DNA of 64,000 nt from Schistocerca nitens (lineage: Eukaryota; Arthropoda; Insecta; Orthoptera; Acrididae), in assembly GCF_023898315.1 (NCBI RefSeq), contig NC_064615.1, positions 4,350,501 to 4,414,500 on the forward strand, given 5' to 3'. The translations under genes were made by a program, and so were the position numbers. Below, piece after piece: positions 11,591 to 22,432 of the stretch. Within the stretch, counting starts at the first letter, position 1, and the number at the start of each line of letters is the position of its first letter. Under the pieces are notes generated by a model, which had not been told where the DNA came from, ran no database searches, and saw only the letters and a program-made list of their open reading frames with translations.

Positions 11591-12149
11591 TGTACACGAT
11601 GGTTGTATATACGATTATTAAAAACCTGGTTTTCATGTCATAAAATTAATAAATTAATGGTTATCTTTATAACAAGTGGCTTAAAAAATATATTAAATGC
11701 GTGTTCCATTTCTAACTGCAGTAAGCCATACTCAGCAATAAATTGTGTTCTGGGGGTACAACAGGGTAGCTGCACGTCTGTGTAGGGTAAAAGCACAAGG
11801 TACGATGGATAGTTGGACTGTGGTCGTGCACTTCTTGCCTCCTTTGCAGGTCTCGAAATTGAACGGCGAGCGGGCGATTCCTCTCTCTCTCTCTCTCTCT
11901 GCCCTACTACGCCACGAGAGGCTAGTAGAAGGTGTTTCAGCAAGTTATTCCGACCCTCCACAGCGTGATTTCCCCAACGACAAGCGCTGCTTGATTTTCA
12001 GTTTACAGACAGACTATGCCTCCTCAGAATTTCCTGCCCAGTTCGCTTATGTGAACAGACGAAATAAGTTTGCTGAGTATTTGTTTATATAGTGGAGCTA
12101 CTTTAAATTTATTAGATGAGTACTCATATACATCTGTTTAGTGAGCTTT
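11591..12149. other. No recognised gene
   Basis: Contains a (CT)n run at about 11878-11900. The frames on both strands here are broken at that microsatellite and show no domain. Confidence 0.5.
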
Positions 12150-12735
12150 TATGTAAAATACATTCCTGTAAACAATGGCTGAGAAGTGTGCAAGCTTCTT
12201 CATCTCCCAGTACCTACTGCAGCCTACATCCTTCTGAATCCGCTTAGTGTATTCATCTCTCGGTCTCCCTCTACGATTTTTACCCTCCACGCTGCCCTCC
12301 AGTACTAAACTGCTGATCCCTTGATGCCTCAGAACATGTCCTACCAACCGATCCCTTCTTCTAGTCAAGTTGTGCCACAAGCTCCTCTTTTCCCCAATTC
12401 TATTCAATACCTCCTCATTAGTTATGTGATCTACCCATCTAATCTTCAGCATTCTTCTGTAGCATCACATTTCGAAAGCTTCTATTCTCTTCTTGTCCAA
12501 ACTATTTATCGTCCGTGTTTCACTTCCATACATGGCTTCACTCCATACAATCACTTTCAGAAAAGGCCTCCTGACATTAAATCTATACTGGATGTTAACA
12601 AATTTCTCTTCTTCAAAAAACGCTTTCCTTGCCGTAGCCAGTCTACAGTTTATATCCACTCTACTTCGACCATCATTAGTTATTTTACTCCCTAAATAGC
12701 AAAACTGCCTTACTACTTTACGTGTTTCAGCTCCG
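12150..12735 (-). pseudogene. RTE-like LINE, RT C-terminal region
   Basis: Minus-strand pieces read, in order, Q-F-C-Y-L-G-S-K-I-T-N-D-G (end of the RT thumb), a linker with a degenerate A-x-Y-G-S-E-T-R-T, then M-L-K-I-R-W-V-D-H-I-T-N-E-E-V-L, R-R-x-R-L-V-G-H-V-L-R-H and E-G-K-N-R-R-G-R-P-R. This order is characteristic of the C-terminus of RTE/craniate-type endonuclease LINEs. Two frame changes and loss of the palm domain mark it as a dead 5'-truncated copy. The same tail occurs at 17695-18055. Confidence 0.8.
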
Positions 12736-13202
12736 TGTCGTTCTCACACTGCAAAAAAGCCTCCTGTCGTCACATATTTGTCGATGAACAAAGGATTAAT
12801 TACAATTGGAAAAAGTCCTAGCGTCTTTTCGTTTTATCGATTTCACCACTTCCGCGAAACTTTTTCGTGTTTTTGATATTGTAAATCAAACCAACACACA
12901 GTGGCGTCTTTCATACACTCAGACCGCCCAGTCTGGGTTTGTGCCAGTATGTTCCACGCATAGCTTGCACCACGCAGATCACACAATTTTCCCCTGACTA
13001 AGAAATCATTGTGAATGCAAAATATACTAGAGTACGTTCATTCTGAGTTAATTTTCACGGGCGGAGCAGGTGGGAGGTCTATCCACATTTATAAGTTCCT
13101 GTTGCTGAGCACCGTACCTGTTTAACACTTTGGAGCAGGAAGGGAATCGCCGCGAGACGGATCTCAGCTTCAGCCTGCAATATTGAGTTTGTTACGAAAA
13201 AA
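12736..13202. other. No recognised feature
   Basis: Unique-looking sequence between the LINE tail and the palindrome. Only short frames are present. Confidence 0.4.
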
Positions 13203-13212
13203 CAAAAGAGCC

Positions 13213-13279
13213 TGTTGTTGGTGTTAGGACAGCAACCAGCCACAATTTGTGGCTGGTTGCTGTCCTAACACCAACAACA
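13213..13279. repeat. Perfect 33-bp-arm palindrome (1-nt centre)
   Basis: Bases 13213-13245 are the exact reverse complement of 13247-13279 around a single T. Transcribed or single-stranded, this would fold into a 33-bp hairpin. A 17-base left-flank motif (AAAAGAGCCTGTTGTT) recurs at about 13335, and a small perfect palindrome (TGTCATA-A-TATGACA) sits at 13312-13326, so the site holds several symmetric elements. Confidence 0.95.
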
Positions 13280-13350
13280 TTTGTCTTCAAAAACAGCCAC
13301 GGTCTCCAACATGTCATAATATGACAAAATTGCAAAAAGAGCCTGTTGTT

Positions 13351-14880
13351 TGTTACATGTGCGAAAAACGGTGACTTAATGATACACACCTGTTTATATC
13401 CTATAACATGCGTGTGCAGAAGCTGAATTTTGAAACGGACTACCATGTTATGTAGAATGCTCCTGTAGGCGTGAATGCAAAGAATGCTTTATTACAAACG
13501 TACAATAGACTTCGATTGTCCGTTTCAGCGCACCAGCTGTATGTAACTGAATAATCACTATGAATCCATCGTCATTCAGTTATTCGACTTGAAGTGTGTG
13601 CAGGATGTCTGTGAATAAGGTATTGCCGTATTTCTGAGGAGAGATAGTGAGTGAATTGTGCAAAGTATGGTCCTGCTTTAGTTATCGCGATTCAAGGGGA
13701 ATAGTGACTGCGGAACTCTGCTTGTGCAACAACAGAACTGTACCGACACATTAGAAAAAAATATTCTAGAGCTCTTACATCCTTAATATGTTACGAAAAT
13801 TAACTTTGAGGACTACGGATTCCCCGGAAAGGAGAACGTTACTGCTTACAACGTGTTTGGGCGGGTGAAATCAAGAAATGTGTGTAATGCGCTGTCGGAT
13901 ATTTACATGAAACTGATAAAGAGTCCTCGTCACGTGAACGCTTTTGTTTACTACATGTTCCCTACACAACTTGTACCTTCACTGTGTGATATGTATTTTA
14001 TTTGCCACCTGACGTATTTCAGAGTATGAGCCCCGCTTTAAGCACTATGACTCTAATGCCAGATGCCACACTGATGGACCACCATCAGCGCCCGTTGTGT
14101 CGCTTTAGTTTAAGCCTTACAGCAACGTGATTCTTTGTTTCTCGTATACCCGTTAATTTGTTAATAAGGTGTTTTACTGCTCCAAGTGAACTCAAAGTGC
14201 GTAAGAGGAAGTGTTCATTTCAAGAAAAATATTCAGACGTATGGTTCTTCATAAAACGAGGCAGGCGTGACTATGAAGCAGAATGCGGATGGGAGAATAG
14301 CAGATATTAAGGATCTTTTCGGTTACGTAAGGCACACAATCTGGAAGCACTTAAAGAAATGGACAGTTACTTTGTTTCAAATTCATTCAAACAGGGGCAA
14401 TTAGTAACACCACCGAAATTAACAGTGTGCTGTCATACCGTTAAACATCATCATGGGTTTGAAATCAGTGATCTGTAGTTTCACGCTAAGCTCCCTACTG
14501 TTTAATGTTCCCAAAGCCGCAACAAGCGTGACGTTGGGCATATCAAAATCAACAGTAAGTGTAAAATAATTGTTAGCAGCCTACACAGTCAAACACAAAA
14601 AGCAGAATTTCTTCAAATCTTTCACGTTTTTAAGCTGAAGAGATGTAGTCCACTTTGCTCCATTTTCAATTTGAGAGAAATGTTCCGGTTTGTCAGACAG
14701 AAATTGTGTCAACTCTAGATACATAGGAAGCTGAGCGTAAGGGTATCACGAAATGGGGGGGGGGGGGTTTGTCGAACAGGTAAAATCCGATAACCGGCAG
14801 GACACAGGCAATGCTCACAGACCGACACAGACTTGTCCGGCGTGGTCAGACCAGCATTCACCTGCTGGTGGAGTGGAATG
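13351..14880. other. No recognised gene; G-run at 14755-14767
   Basis: About 1.5 kb without a long frame or a known repeat. A run of about 13 Gs lies shortly upstream of the candidate promoter described next. Confidence 0.45.
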
Positions 14881-14890
14881 CTACGTTCCT

Positions 14891-14997
14891 ATTGGCTCCC
14901 TGAGGTAAGTGACGGGTGGAGGGGGCAGAAGGTATATAAAGACCACTCCGTCCCCAGTGGCCCTCATTCTGTCGTCAGCCACAGTAGTGTGGGGTTG
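14891..14997 (+). promoter_or_regulatory. Candidate RNA polymerase II core promoter
   Basis: An inverted CCAAT box (ATTGG, 14891-14895) precedes a TATA box (TATATAAAG from 14933). An initiator matching TCAKTY (TCATTC) has its A at 14966, 33 bases after the first T of the TATA box. A sequence matching the downstream promoter element RGWYV (GGTTG) falls at +28 to +32 (14993-14997). The combination at correct spacing is unusual by chance, but each motif is short. It could equally be the promoter inside an unrecognised LTR. Confidence 0.5.
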
Positions 14998-15357
14998 AGT
15001 GTCTTGCTCTCGTTCGTGCGCGTCAGTTTGCTCCTTGTTTGCGCGCGTGTTGCCGGTTTAGGTGAAAAAAATGAAACTTTCATCTGCAGCATCAAGCACC
15101 ATGGCAGTGCCAGTGGTGGCAAACGGCAGAGACCGTTAGAGCAGGATGGGGAATTACCTGGTATGTAGAGATTCAAGTAGTTAACCATAACTTTTCTCTT
15201 CCACTAAGAATTTCGTAGTATTGAATACATTTCTTCTTCTCCTTCTTCTTATTGTTTCAGCGCATATCCACCAACACCAAAGCGTGGATGAAATTAACCA
15301 TGTGCTGCAACAGCAGAGACAGTGGCAGCAGATGCTGCATCAGCATCGGGCAGCATT
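14966..15357 (+). other. Candidate two-exon transcript 5' region (exon 14966-15160, intron, exon 15261-15357)
   Basis: Downstream of the candidate promoter, CTG|GTATGT at 15160/15161 is a good splice donor. A pyrimidine-rich tract ending TTGTTTCAG at 15260 is a good acceptor, and ATT|GTAAGT at 15357/15358 is a near-perfect second donor. The upstream frame (open from 14833) stays open when exon 1 is joined to exon 2, and exon 2 then reads a glutamine-rich helix (V-D-E-I-N-H-V-L-Q-Q-Q-R-Q-W-Q-Q). There is no in-frame ATG after the predicted start site. The first ATG (15070; in-frame ATG in good Kozak context at 15100) gives only a 22-codon ORF. Exon 2 could be coding, 5' UTR, or the N-terminus of a retroelement gag. 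I do not recognise the gene. Confidence 0.4.
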
Positions 15358-15579
15358 GTAAGTATATATTCCGGCCAGTACGTCCCCACTCCTGACGGGC
15401 GTGTGTGCGGAGTCGGCGGCGTTGCGTCGGGCGTTGGGTGGTGGGATGTATCTTTTACTAGCGATCGTTTGTTTAAACTATATTCCATCGATTTCACCAA
15501 CCATCTGGATTCTGAGAATTAAAAAACTACCCCATACATGTGAAGAATATCGATTTAATTAATTTGCATAAATTTTTTA

Positions 15580-16241
15580 CGAGGGCTGTCAAGAAAGTAA
15601 GTTATGATTGATCGCAAAATAAAAATCACAGTGAAAATCAGAAATGTTTCATTTGCAACAGTTAGCTACACCTTTCAGCTACTTCTCTACGTAGTCGCCG
15701 TTCTGACTCAGACATTCGTCGTAGCGTTGTACCAACTTTCCAATACCCTCATCATGGAAGGCAGCCGCCAGTGCTTTCCGCCAATTCTCTTCGCTGGCCT
15801 AAAGGTCGTTGTCTGTGCCAAAATGTTGTTTTCATAGCCAGCGGTTCGTTTGAGCAGAGATGAAACTCAGTGGGAGACAATTACGGGCTGTATTGTGGGT
15901 AACCAAACATTTCCAATTGAAACGATGCAGGAGCATCTTCATTGCCCCCGCAGAATGAGGCTGAGAATCGTCTTGAAGAAGAAACCGCACGACACTTATG
16001 TAATATTGGTTGCATAGCTTCAGGGGAAAATTCTCACCAGGCCCTCGTACTTGGCGGGAGACACTATTTTCTATAACATCTTTACGCGCTCACTAAGAGC
16101 TCAGGAATGAAAAGAGCGACATAATTCTACCTAGAGTCATACTAGAGACACTGCCCAACACATCTTTGCAAAGCTTTATCGGATTTTCATAGTCGTTTCC
16201 ATTTCGCGACCGATCGTAACTTACTTTCTGGACAGCCCTCG
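15580..16241 (-). mobile_element. Internally deleted mariner-like element (662 bp)
   Basis: TIRs are CGAGGGCTGTCAAGAAAGTA at 15580 and its near-complement ending at 16241 (CTGGACAGCCCTCG), flanked by TA on both sides (15578-15579 and 16242-16243), the Tc1/mariner target. Between about 16000 and 15620 the minus strand still carries mariner transposase C-terminal motifs: H-S-A-G-A-M-K-M-L-L-H-R-F-N-W, then L-A-A-A-F-H-D-E-G-I and L-V-Q-R-Y-D-E-C-L-x-x-x-G-D-Y-V-E-K. The N-terminus and first catalytic Asp are absent, so movement would need a transposase in trans. Confidence 0.85.
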
Positions 16242-16739
16242 TATATCAACGTGATGTTAGTGGTACAAAAGTTAAGGGGAGGGTGCGGGTGTGTGAGTGA
16301 CATGGAGCAGAACAGCAGGTTAAGTGCACAACACTAGGGGGTGGGGGTATGTGAGAGTGAAGAGTGCACCAGAAATGGCGTTCAAAAGCATGTGAAATTC
16401 AAAAAGTGTACCAGGAAATGGTGCGAGGACACAACTAATTACTTAATTTAGTATCAAAGGCGGTACAGTAGTTTAAGAAAATGGGGGTGACATGGAAAAC
16501 CATTTAACAGAACAACAGGTTAAGTGCCAACAAAGGGCTGAATAATAAACACAGAGTGCTGTGCCGAACATTAGGTTATGCAATATATTTGCCCCATGTA
16601 ATTACTTCTTACAAGAACTACATCTTTCCAAACAGCAGAGAATCATGAGCAAAACAACTCCAACCCCCACAAACTGATTTTTTTATAAATACACAATACA
16701 CCCTTGAATTTCCTGTTATGGCGTCCTTCCTTTCCGGCA
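16242..16739. other. No gene; low-copy internal repetition
   Basis: Motifs such as GGTGACATGGA and AGAACAACAGGTTAAGTGC occur twice (about 16300-16330 and 16487-16532), indicating an old duplication. No frame is kept. Confidence 0.4.
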
Positions 16740-16905
16740 AAATGGTTCAAATGGCTCTGAGCACTATGGGACTCAACATCTTAGGTCATATGGGACTCAA
16801 CATCTTAGGTCATAAGTCCCCTAGAACTTAGAAGTACTTAAACCTAACTAACCTAAGGACATCACACACACCCATGCCCGAGGCAGGATTCGAACCTGCG
16901 ACCGT
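16740..16905 (-). mobile_element. SINE family A, 5'-truncated, with a 24-bp tandem duplication
   Basis: Minus-strand family A copy with the CAGAGCCAT end, tail block and B-box GGTTCGAATCC, lacking the tRNA-like head. A 24-bp segment (TATGGGACTCAACATCTTAG plus four bases) is duplicated in tandem at 16765-16812, a feature not seen in the other copies here. Confidence 0.85.
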
Positions 16906-16969
16906 AGCTTTCCAGCAAAGAGCCACCAATTTCCATATATCCCATACACTGCCTTGAACCCCATAAATT

Positions 16970-17135
16970 GTTTAAATAATCAATATTCCACACATTGTCT
17001 AAATTGTTAAACAATATTCCATATACTGCAATCGATTTCAAGACAAATTCTTTAACTAAATAAATAAACTATATTCCATACACTGCTATAAATAAACAAT
17101 ATTCTATACGTTGTCTAAATTATTTAAACAGTATT
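16970..17135. repeat. Degenerate short tandem repeats (AT-rich)
   Basis: Units of the form AATATTCCATACACTGC alternate with TTGTCTAAATTGTTTAAAC-like blocks four to five times with drift. There is no coding potential. Confidence 0.6.
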
Positions 17136-17379
17136 CCATACACTGCAGTCGAATGTCCTCCAAATGACCGATCAACTCGACCCTATTTCCGACCAATTTC
17201 CGGGAGAGGGGGAGTTTTACTAGAGGGGTGGGGGTTAATTAATTGATGAATTTAATTAAATAGTTAATCAAATTGATAAGACTGAGAGGGGGCTATTCGA
17301 ATAGCTCAGACCTAAAGTGTACCTCTAGCAGTGAGGGCAAGGGGTGTGGGTTGGGGGTTTCCTCAGGGGGTTTGGGGAA

Positions 17380-17505
17380 CATGAGGTTAAGGACCTGTGA
17401 CTCAAATGGAATAATCCTTTTAGCATAACAATAGGTTAAGGACCTGTCGATCAAAGGCTAACAATAAGTTAATGACCTGTCAGTCAACGGAGAACAATAG
17501 GTTTG
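17380..17505. repeat. ~40-45-bp tandem repeat, about three copies
   Basis: Units containing GGTTAAGGACCTGTGACTCAA, AACAATAGGTTAAGGACC and AACAATAAGTTAATGACC follow each other. The rest of 16906-17694 shows no gene. Confidence 0.65.
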
Positions 17506-17694
17506 CCCATGAGTGCATTCCTGCCCCTGATGTAGGCAAGTCACACTAACAAAATGTGCTGATGCCATCCTCGGCCCATTACTACGCAGTAGGCACCCCT
17601 TAATCTTACCAACACTCCTCGTCGAACTACTACACATGGTGATTTTCCTTAATGTGAGAAACTGCCTGGAACGAACCCTGAAGACAATGTTTTT

Positions 17695-18055
17695 GTTGTG
17701 GTCTTCAGTCCAGAGACTGGTTTGATGCAGCTCTCCATGCTACTCTATCCTGTGCAAGCTTCTTCATCTCCCAGTACCTACTGCAACCTACATCCTTCTG
17801 AATCTGCTTAGTGTATTCATCTCTTGGTCTCCCTCTACGATTTTTACCCTCCACGCTGCTCTCCAATCCCAAATTGGTGATCCTTTGATGCCCCAGAACA
17901 TGTTCTACCAACTGATCCCTTCTTCTAGTCAAGTTCTGCCACAAATTTCTCTTATCCCCAATTCTATTCAGTAACTCCTCGTTAGTTATGTGATCTACCC
18001 ATCTAATCTTCAGCATCCTTCTGTAATACCAAATTTCGTAAGCTTCTATTCTGAA
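17695..18055 (-). pseudogene. RTE-like LINE 3' end, 5'-truncated
   Basis: Same family as 12150-12735. On the minus strand it reads R-R-M-L-K-I-R-W-V-D-H-I-T-N-E-E-L-L, N-L-T-R-R-R-D-Q-L, E-G-K-N-R-R-G-R-P-R-D-E-Y and R-V-A-W-R-A-A, ending with the family 3' end that reads AACCAGTCTCTGGACTGAAG. One open frame of ~115 residues is kept, so it is younger or less damaged than the copy at 12.5 kb, but it has only the C-terminal ~12% of an ORF2. Confidence 0.85.
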
Positions 18056-19750
18056 GAGGGTAAGGAGCATAAAAGTCATATTATGGAGCTATGTCTGGAA
18101 ATGTGTTCCAAAATCCAAGGGAAGTACAACCACTTGAAGTTTGAGATTAAAGATCTTTGACAGTGTGGGTTTCAACGATTGAAAGCAGCAACGTCATACA
18201 TACATCACCCTTCGTGCCACCAAAGGCACGTCTTCCAGCAGGGGAGACAGGGTCTCCCGTAGAAAGTGCTTATATGCGTAGCGGAAGGGCAACTTGTCCC
18301 TCGAGACGGTCGCCAATAATCCCCGCCGCGTTTTGAGCCATTGGTGATGCTCATGGTTTGCTGCCACACAACTAAAACACTGATACTGATAGAATATTCC
18401 TACTTTCCTGGTGTTTTCTAAAGTGTGCTTTCCATCAATAAAACCTACGCCGTCAAAGGTCTTTCATCTCCACCTTCAAGTGGGTGTACCTCTCACAGAA
18501 CGCATTTCCGATTAGAAGTCCATGTTACCTTTAATGCTCGACTTCCTCTCAGGAATCGTTTCCTGCACTTTGTCCGCCTGTAGCAAGATCACCCTACATA
18601 ACGCCTGGGATGACTGCTTCTGTTTCTTGTGCTACCCTTACATACTTTCACCAATTACCAGACCAACTTCTTCTGGACAGCAACATGGCTTTGCGGATAG
18701 CAACATATCTGTATTTCAGTATTTCCTGCGTTCATCTTTCAGTGACGTCATGAAACGCTTTTTCTATCTAAAGAGCTTCATGACAGATAGCATTATCGCT
18801 TTATCTGCGAAATAAATCATGAAAAGACAGTTACGAGTCTATTTGGTTAAGGAATAACTGATAAAGTTTTCGTAGCGTCATGCTACTTGTCCAGCTCAAA
18901 GAGTAGAAGTAGAATGATGTAAGACAGCGTTTCAGCAGATGACCTAATAATGCTCCACAAGCAATCACAAAAGACGCTTGTCGTGAAACATAAAAAGCCT
19001 TGTTCAAACGTATGTTGACAAAAGTGATTCTAATCACCGGAGTTAACGAATTGTGACATCCGTAAAATGAGGAAAAAATTTAAAAATGAATACGGTTCGG
19101 CAGGCGCCATTTTTCCGCTCTTTAACAGCTTATTAACAACACACATATCTCAACAGTTTTATGTAAATAGTGAAAAACAATTATACTTTCGCTATTCAAC
19201 AATGTATTATTATTTATTACAACAAATCGGTTTTAAAGTAGTTAATACTTGTTTCTAACTGTAGTTATTTGCTGCTCACAAAAACTTTATGAACTTAATT
19301 CTTCTTCTTTGTTGCCAAAAAATGCAAATGTGCTTTAAATAAGCGGATCTAACAATAAATACGTTAACACCAAGTCGCTTCGTTTCTTTCACGTCCTCTC
19401 ATGTACTTAGCGTGTAAATGAAGCAATGTCTATGAAGATGTAGCCTTCCCCGGCTGCTGTAAACTTCACAGTCCTCCTGGGAGTATTGTCGCAGCATTAG
19501 ATAAGCTACTTGGAATACTGAAAAGCCGACGTTTCAACCGTGTTGCGGAGTCTTTCATCAGGACGACAATGTGCGCATAAGTGGTTTTTGCTTCACGCTG
19601 ATGACACTACCCTTTAAAGATACGTTTTTCTATTCACATAAATGATAACCGCAATCTGTTTCTTGACAAGACAACCAACAGCTCTTAATTTAATATGGCT
19701 GTCTACACGCTGATGAACGCCCACCTAAGCGACAGTTACCACCATAACTT
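18056..19750. other. No recognised gene
   Basis: Short frames only. A segment at 19525-19570 (GCCGACGTTTCAACCGTGTT, then CTTTCATCAGGACGAC) resembles the conserved core of Penelope-type LTRs, but no partner repeat or coding region is found. Confidence 0.4.
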
Positions 19751-19880
19751 CCGCTCCAGGCAAATGCCGGGATGGTTCCTTTCAAAGGGCACGGCCGACT
19801 TCCTTCCCCATCCTTCCCCAATCCGATAAGACCGATGACCTCGCTGTCTGGTCTCCTTCCCCAAACCAACCAACCAACCA
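19751..19880 (+). mobile_element. SINE family D, 3' part
   Basis: Contains the family D body (GGGATGGTTCCTTTCAAAGG, CACGGCCGACTTCCTTCC, CGATGACCTCGCTGTCTGGT) and a CCAACCAACCAACC tail, but not the tRNA-like head. Fuller copies are at 51676-51929 and 52591-52830. Confidence 0.85.
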
Positions 19881-20504
19881 CCATAACTTCACCATCTCCG
19901 TCGTCATTGATTATTATTAGTAACATTAAAATAGATAATAAAGAAATACGTTTATGATTTCTTTTTAGGGGGAACTACATCCTAAATGAAAATGACTTGC
20001 TTTCGATGAAACAGTATGCACGAAGGTCTTGTAACTCTACTGTACTATCGCAGCAGGAACGTTCAAGTATTGTACTATCCTTTATGCCCAAAGCTGACGA
20101 ACTGAAATACGTGTCAAGGAGCATGAAACATAGTTTTAGTATTCTGTCGAATCAGTTTCCTAGGAGCGTCAAAATCGTAATTCCCTCTGTAGTTTTATTG
20201 ACAAAATACTGGGTGTCAAGATTAGTAACAGAGTTCGAAAAATGTCTTCCGCCAGTATATTCTAAACATGGTACTTGTTGGGAGAAGAGAGAGAGACATT
20301 AACCTAACTCCATCTAACTAAATCTGACAGCGTGGCATGTTCAGACATCTTGATTATTCCTTTAGATTCTACAATATGCAAATAGATCTCCCTCTTGTCG
20401 AACTACAGACTACGTTTCTACATAGGTGAGAAAATACAAGTGACATTCTAGATAATCGCAAACAGGCTACAAGCCTTCGAAGTGTGGAGTGCCAGGTGAA
20501 ATAC
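19881..20504. other. No recognised feature
   Basis: AT-rich, short frames only. Confidence 0.4.
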
Positions 20505-20645
20505 ACAAAACAATAAAAAGTTTTGCATCATCCCTGTTCCCAGAACTCCTGAAGACAGAGGTTCACTCTGGATATTGTATCACAGACACAGTTCCTTTGA
20601 CTGTTCAGAGATGTCACTAAACCCGCCCAAAGATGTCTTGTATAT
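20505..20645 (+). mobile_element. Tc1-like element terminus (fragment)
   Basis: AAAAAGTTTTGCATCATCCC and CCCAGAACTCCTGAAGA match, in order, the 5' end (right-hand end on the plus strand) of the Tc1 element at 31735-33142, continuing into its leader (CAGAGATGTCACTAAACCCG). It keeps leader bases missing from that copy, so it is an independent insertion. No transposase follows. Confidence 0.8.
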
Positions 20646-21276
20646 ACAAACGGGAAGTCATCATATAACACAATCAAACTTTAAAACCAACGTTATCAAG
20701 CTTCGAATTTAAAAAAATCTTGCGCTCAATGAGACTGTAAATTGTCATACAGCAGTAATTACAGACTAACTGGGCGCTTTATGCAACCTTCACATCCTTC
20801 TATCATGTCAAACACGTGGTTAAAATTCGGCAGCAACCTTATGCTATGTAGTTTTTTTTTTTTCGGTTAAGCACATCGTCCCAATTTTCTGTTTCTTCAT
20901 TCAGCACATCATCCCGCTTCCTTTTAGTTTGCGTGTTAATTTGTCTCATCCAGTCCATTCATAATGGTTCCTTTCCTGCTTTAATCTAGAACTTATACTG
21001 AGCAGGGGTGCTCTGAAACAGCGAGGCCAGTCTCTTTCAGATGTGCTACCACTGCAGAATTATTGGTCTCGCTCACCCTGGCGTGCTTGTTGAATCTCAT
21101 GTAGACAAAATTTTTGGTAGCTGTCACAATTAATTCTGTAGATGCCAGACTTCGACAAAGCCGTCGCTTTTGTTTTTCTGTGGCGTATCAATCCATCCAG
21201 CGTATACTCAGTACGAAAACTAAAACTTACTTATGAGACCTGAGTTTCTCCTGGCGTATACAACTTTCAAATAACT
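20646..21276. other. No recognised feature
   Basis: Contains a T-run at 20852-20862. No coding signal. Confidence 0.4.
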
Positions 21277-22264
21277 TCCGGGCATTCAGCCAGGTAACAC
21301 TTTCAGCGACAGCTGATATTTCGGCGGGAGAACACCCCGCCATATTCAAGGCAAACTGCAACGGACAGGCGACGGACATGCTAATTTAAAACCTCGGTTC
21401 TCGGACTGATGCAGGAAAGATAACACACACACTGAACACTAGTGCCACCAAAGATGAAGTTACGTTTCGTCAAAATGGTTATAGTGATAGACAGATTGAG
21501 CGTGCGTTGCGCTATCGACCAACTGTACATCGGGTGATTGATGTTAATTCTGAGTCGACACCTAAGTTTACTGCCTTTTTGCCTTACGTAGGAAACACGT
21601 CCAACAAGATCGGTCGTATTTTACGGAAATACGATGTGAAATGTGTTTTCCGACCTCCATCTAAAATTAGAGCACTTTTGAGTTCCGTTAAGGCGGGTGT
21701 ATATCGTATTCCTTGTAGCTGCGGCATGGCATATATTAGTCAAACTATCAGGACCGTGGAGGACCGATGTACTGAGCATAAACGGCACACACGATTACAG
21801 CAGCCAAGTAGATCTGCTATTGCCGAACATTGCTTGGATACTGGTCACCCCATGTTATATAATAACACCGCTATATTGGCATGCACGTCCAGCTATTGGG
21901 ACAGTATTATTAGGGAGGCAGTTGAGATTAAATTAGCGAGCAACCTCGTTAACAGGGATGGAGGTCTCTGTTTAAACTCTGTTTGGAATCCGGCTCCCTC
22001 CCTTGGCAAAAAACAGAGGGACAGAGTCAATGCTACCTCACCTGCGAGTTCGTAGTCTCACTATCAATAGCTCTGACTTTGGTCATCTTTGGTGGCACTA
22101 GTGTTCAGTGTGTGTGTTATCTTTCCTGCATCAGTCCGAGAACCGAGGTTTTAAATTTGCACGTACGCCGCCTGTCCGTTGCAGTTTGCCTTGAAAATGG
22201 CGGGGTGTTCTCCCGCCGAAATATCGGCGGTCGCTGAAAGTGTTGCCTGGCTGAATTCCCGGAA
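21277..22264 (+). mobile_element. Penelope-like retroelement, 5'-truncated, with inverted LTR-like repeats
   Basis: A ~180-bp block at 21277-21456 (with TTTCGGCGGGAGAACACCCC and CCTCGGTTCTCGGACTGATG) is repeated in inverted orientation at 22083-22264. Between them lies a frame with a GIY-YIG endonuclease. Inverted terminal repeats around a truncated RT-endonuclease are a known arrangement of Penelope-like elements (pLTRs). The RT domain is missing, so this is a 5'-truncated copy. Confidence 0.85.
21460..22055 (+). pseudogene. Penelope-like GIY-YIG endonuclease domain
   Basis: The frame (called from 21507, though family-like sequence N-G-Y-S-D-R-Q-I-E-R-A-L begins just upstream) carries the linker between RT and endonuclease, then at about residue 63 G-V-Y-R-I-P-C-S-C-G-M-A-Y-I-S (GIY...YIG with G to S), followed by a conserved R and H (E-D-R-C-T-E-H-K-R-H), A-I-A-E-H-C-L-D-T-G-H, and R-E-A-V-E-I with the metal-binding Glu at about residue 137. 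The C-S-C and H residues fit the zinc-finger-like CCHH signature of Penelope endonucleases. The domain seems intact, but no RT precedes it, so the copy cannot move alone. It lies between inverted pLTR-like repeats. Confidence 0.85.
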
Positions 22265-22432
22265 ATTAAAAAAAAAAAAAGTCGCCGTGATTCTATACGA
22301 GATTTTACCAATAAACGGCACTGAAAGGTATTTGGTTTTTCTTACTTTTCCATCTTCTTTAGCCAGGGTTACTTGTCACGATCTATTTTTCTTTAATTTA
22401 TCTCCGTACATTCTATCTTTCATTTGTTGTTT

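Noticed and set aside
13192-13446. 84-residue minus-strand ORF
   Set aside because: It runs through the perfect palindrome and has no recognisable domain; probably a chance frame.
21310-21350. Hammerhead ribozyme in the Penelope LTR
   Set aside because: CTGATAT and GAAC resemble but do not match the CUGAUGA and GAAA cores, and I could not draw the three stems.
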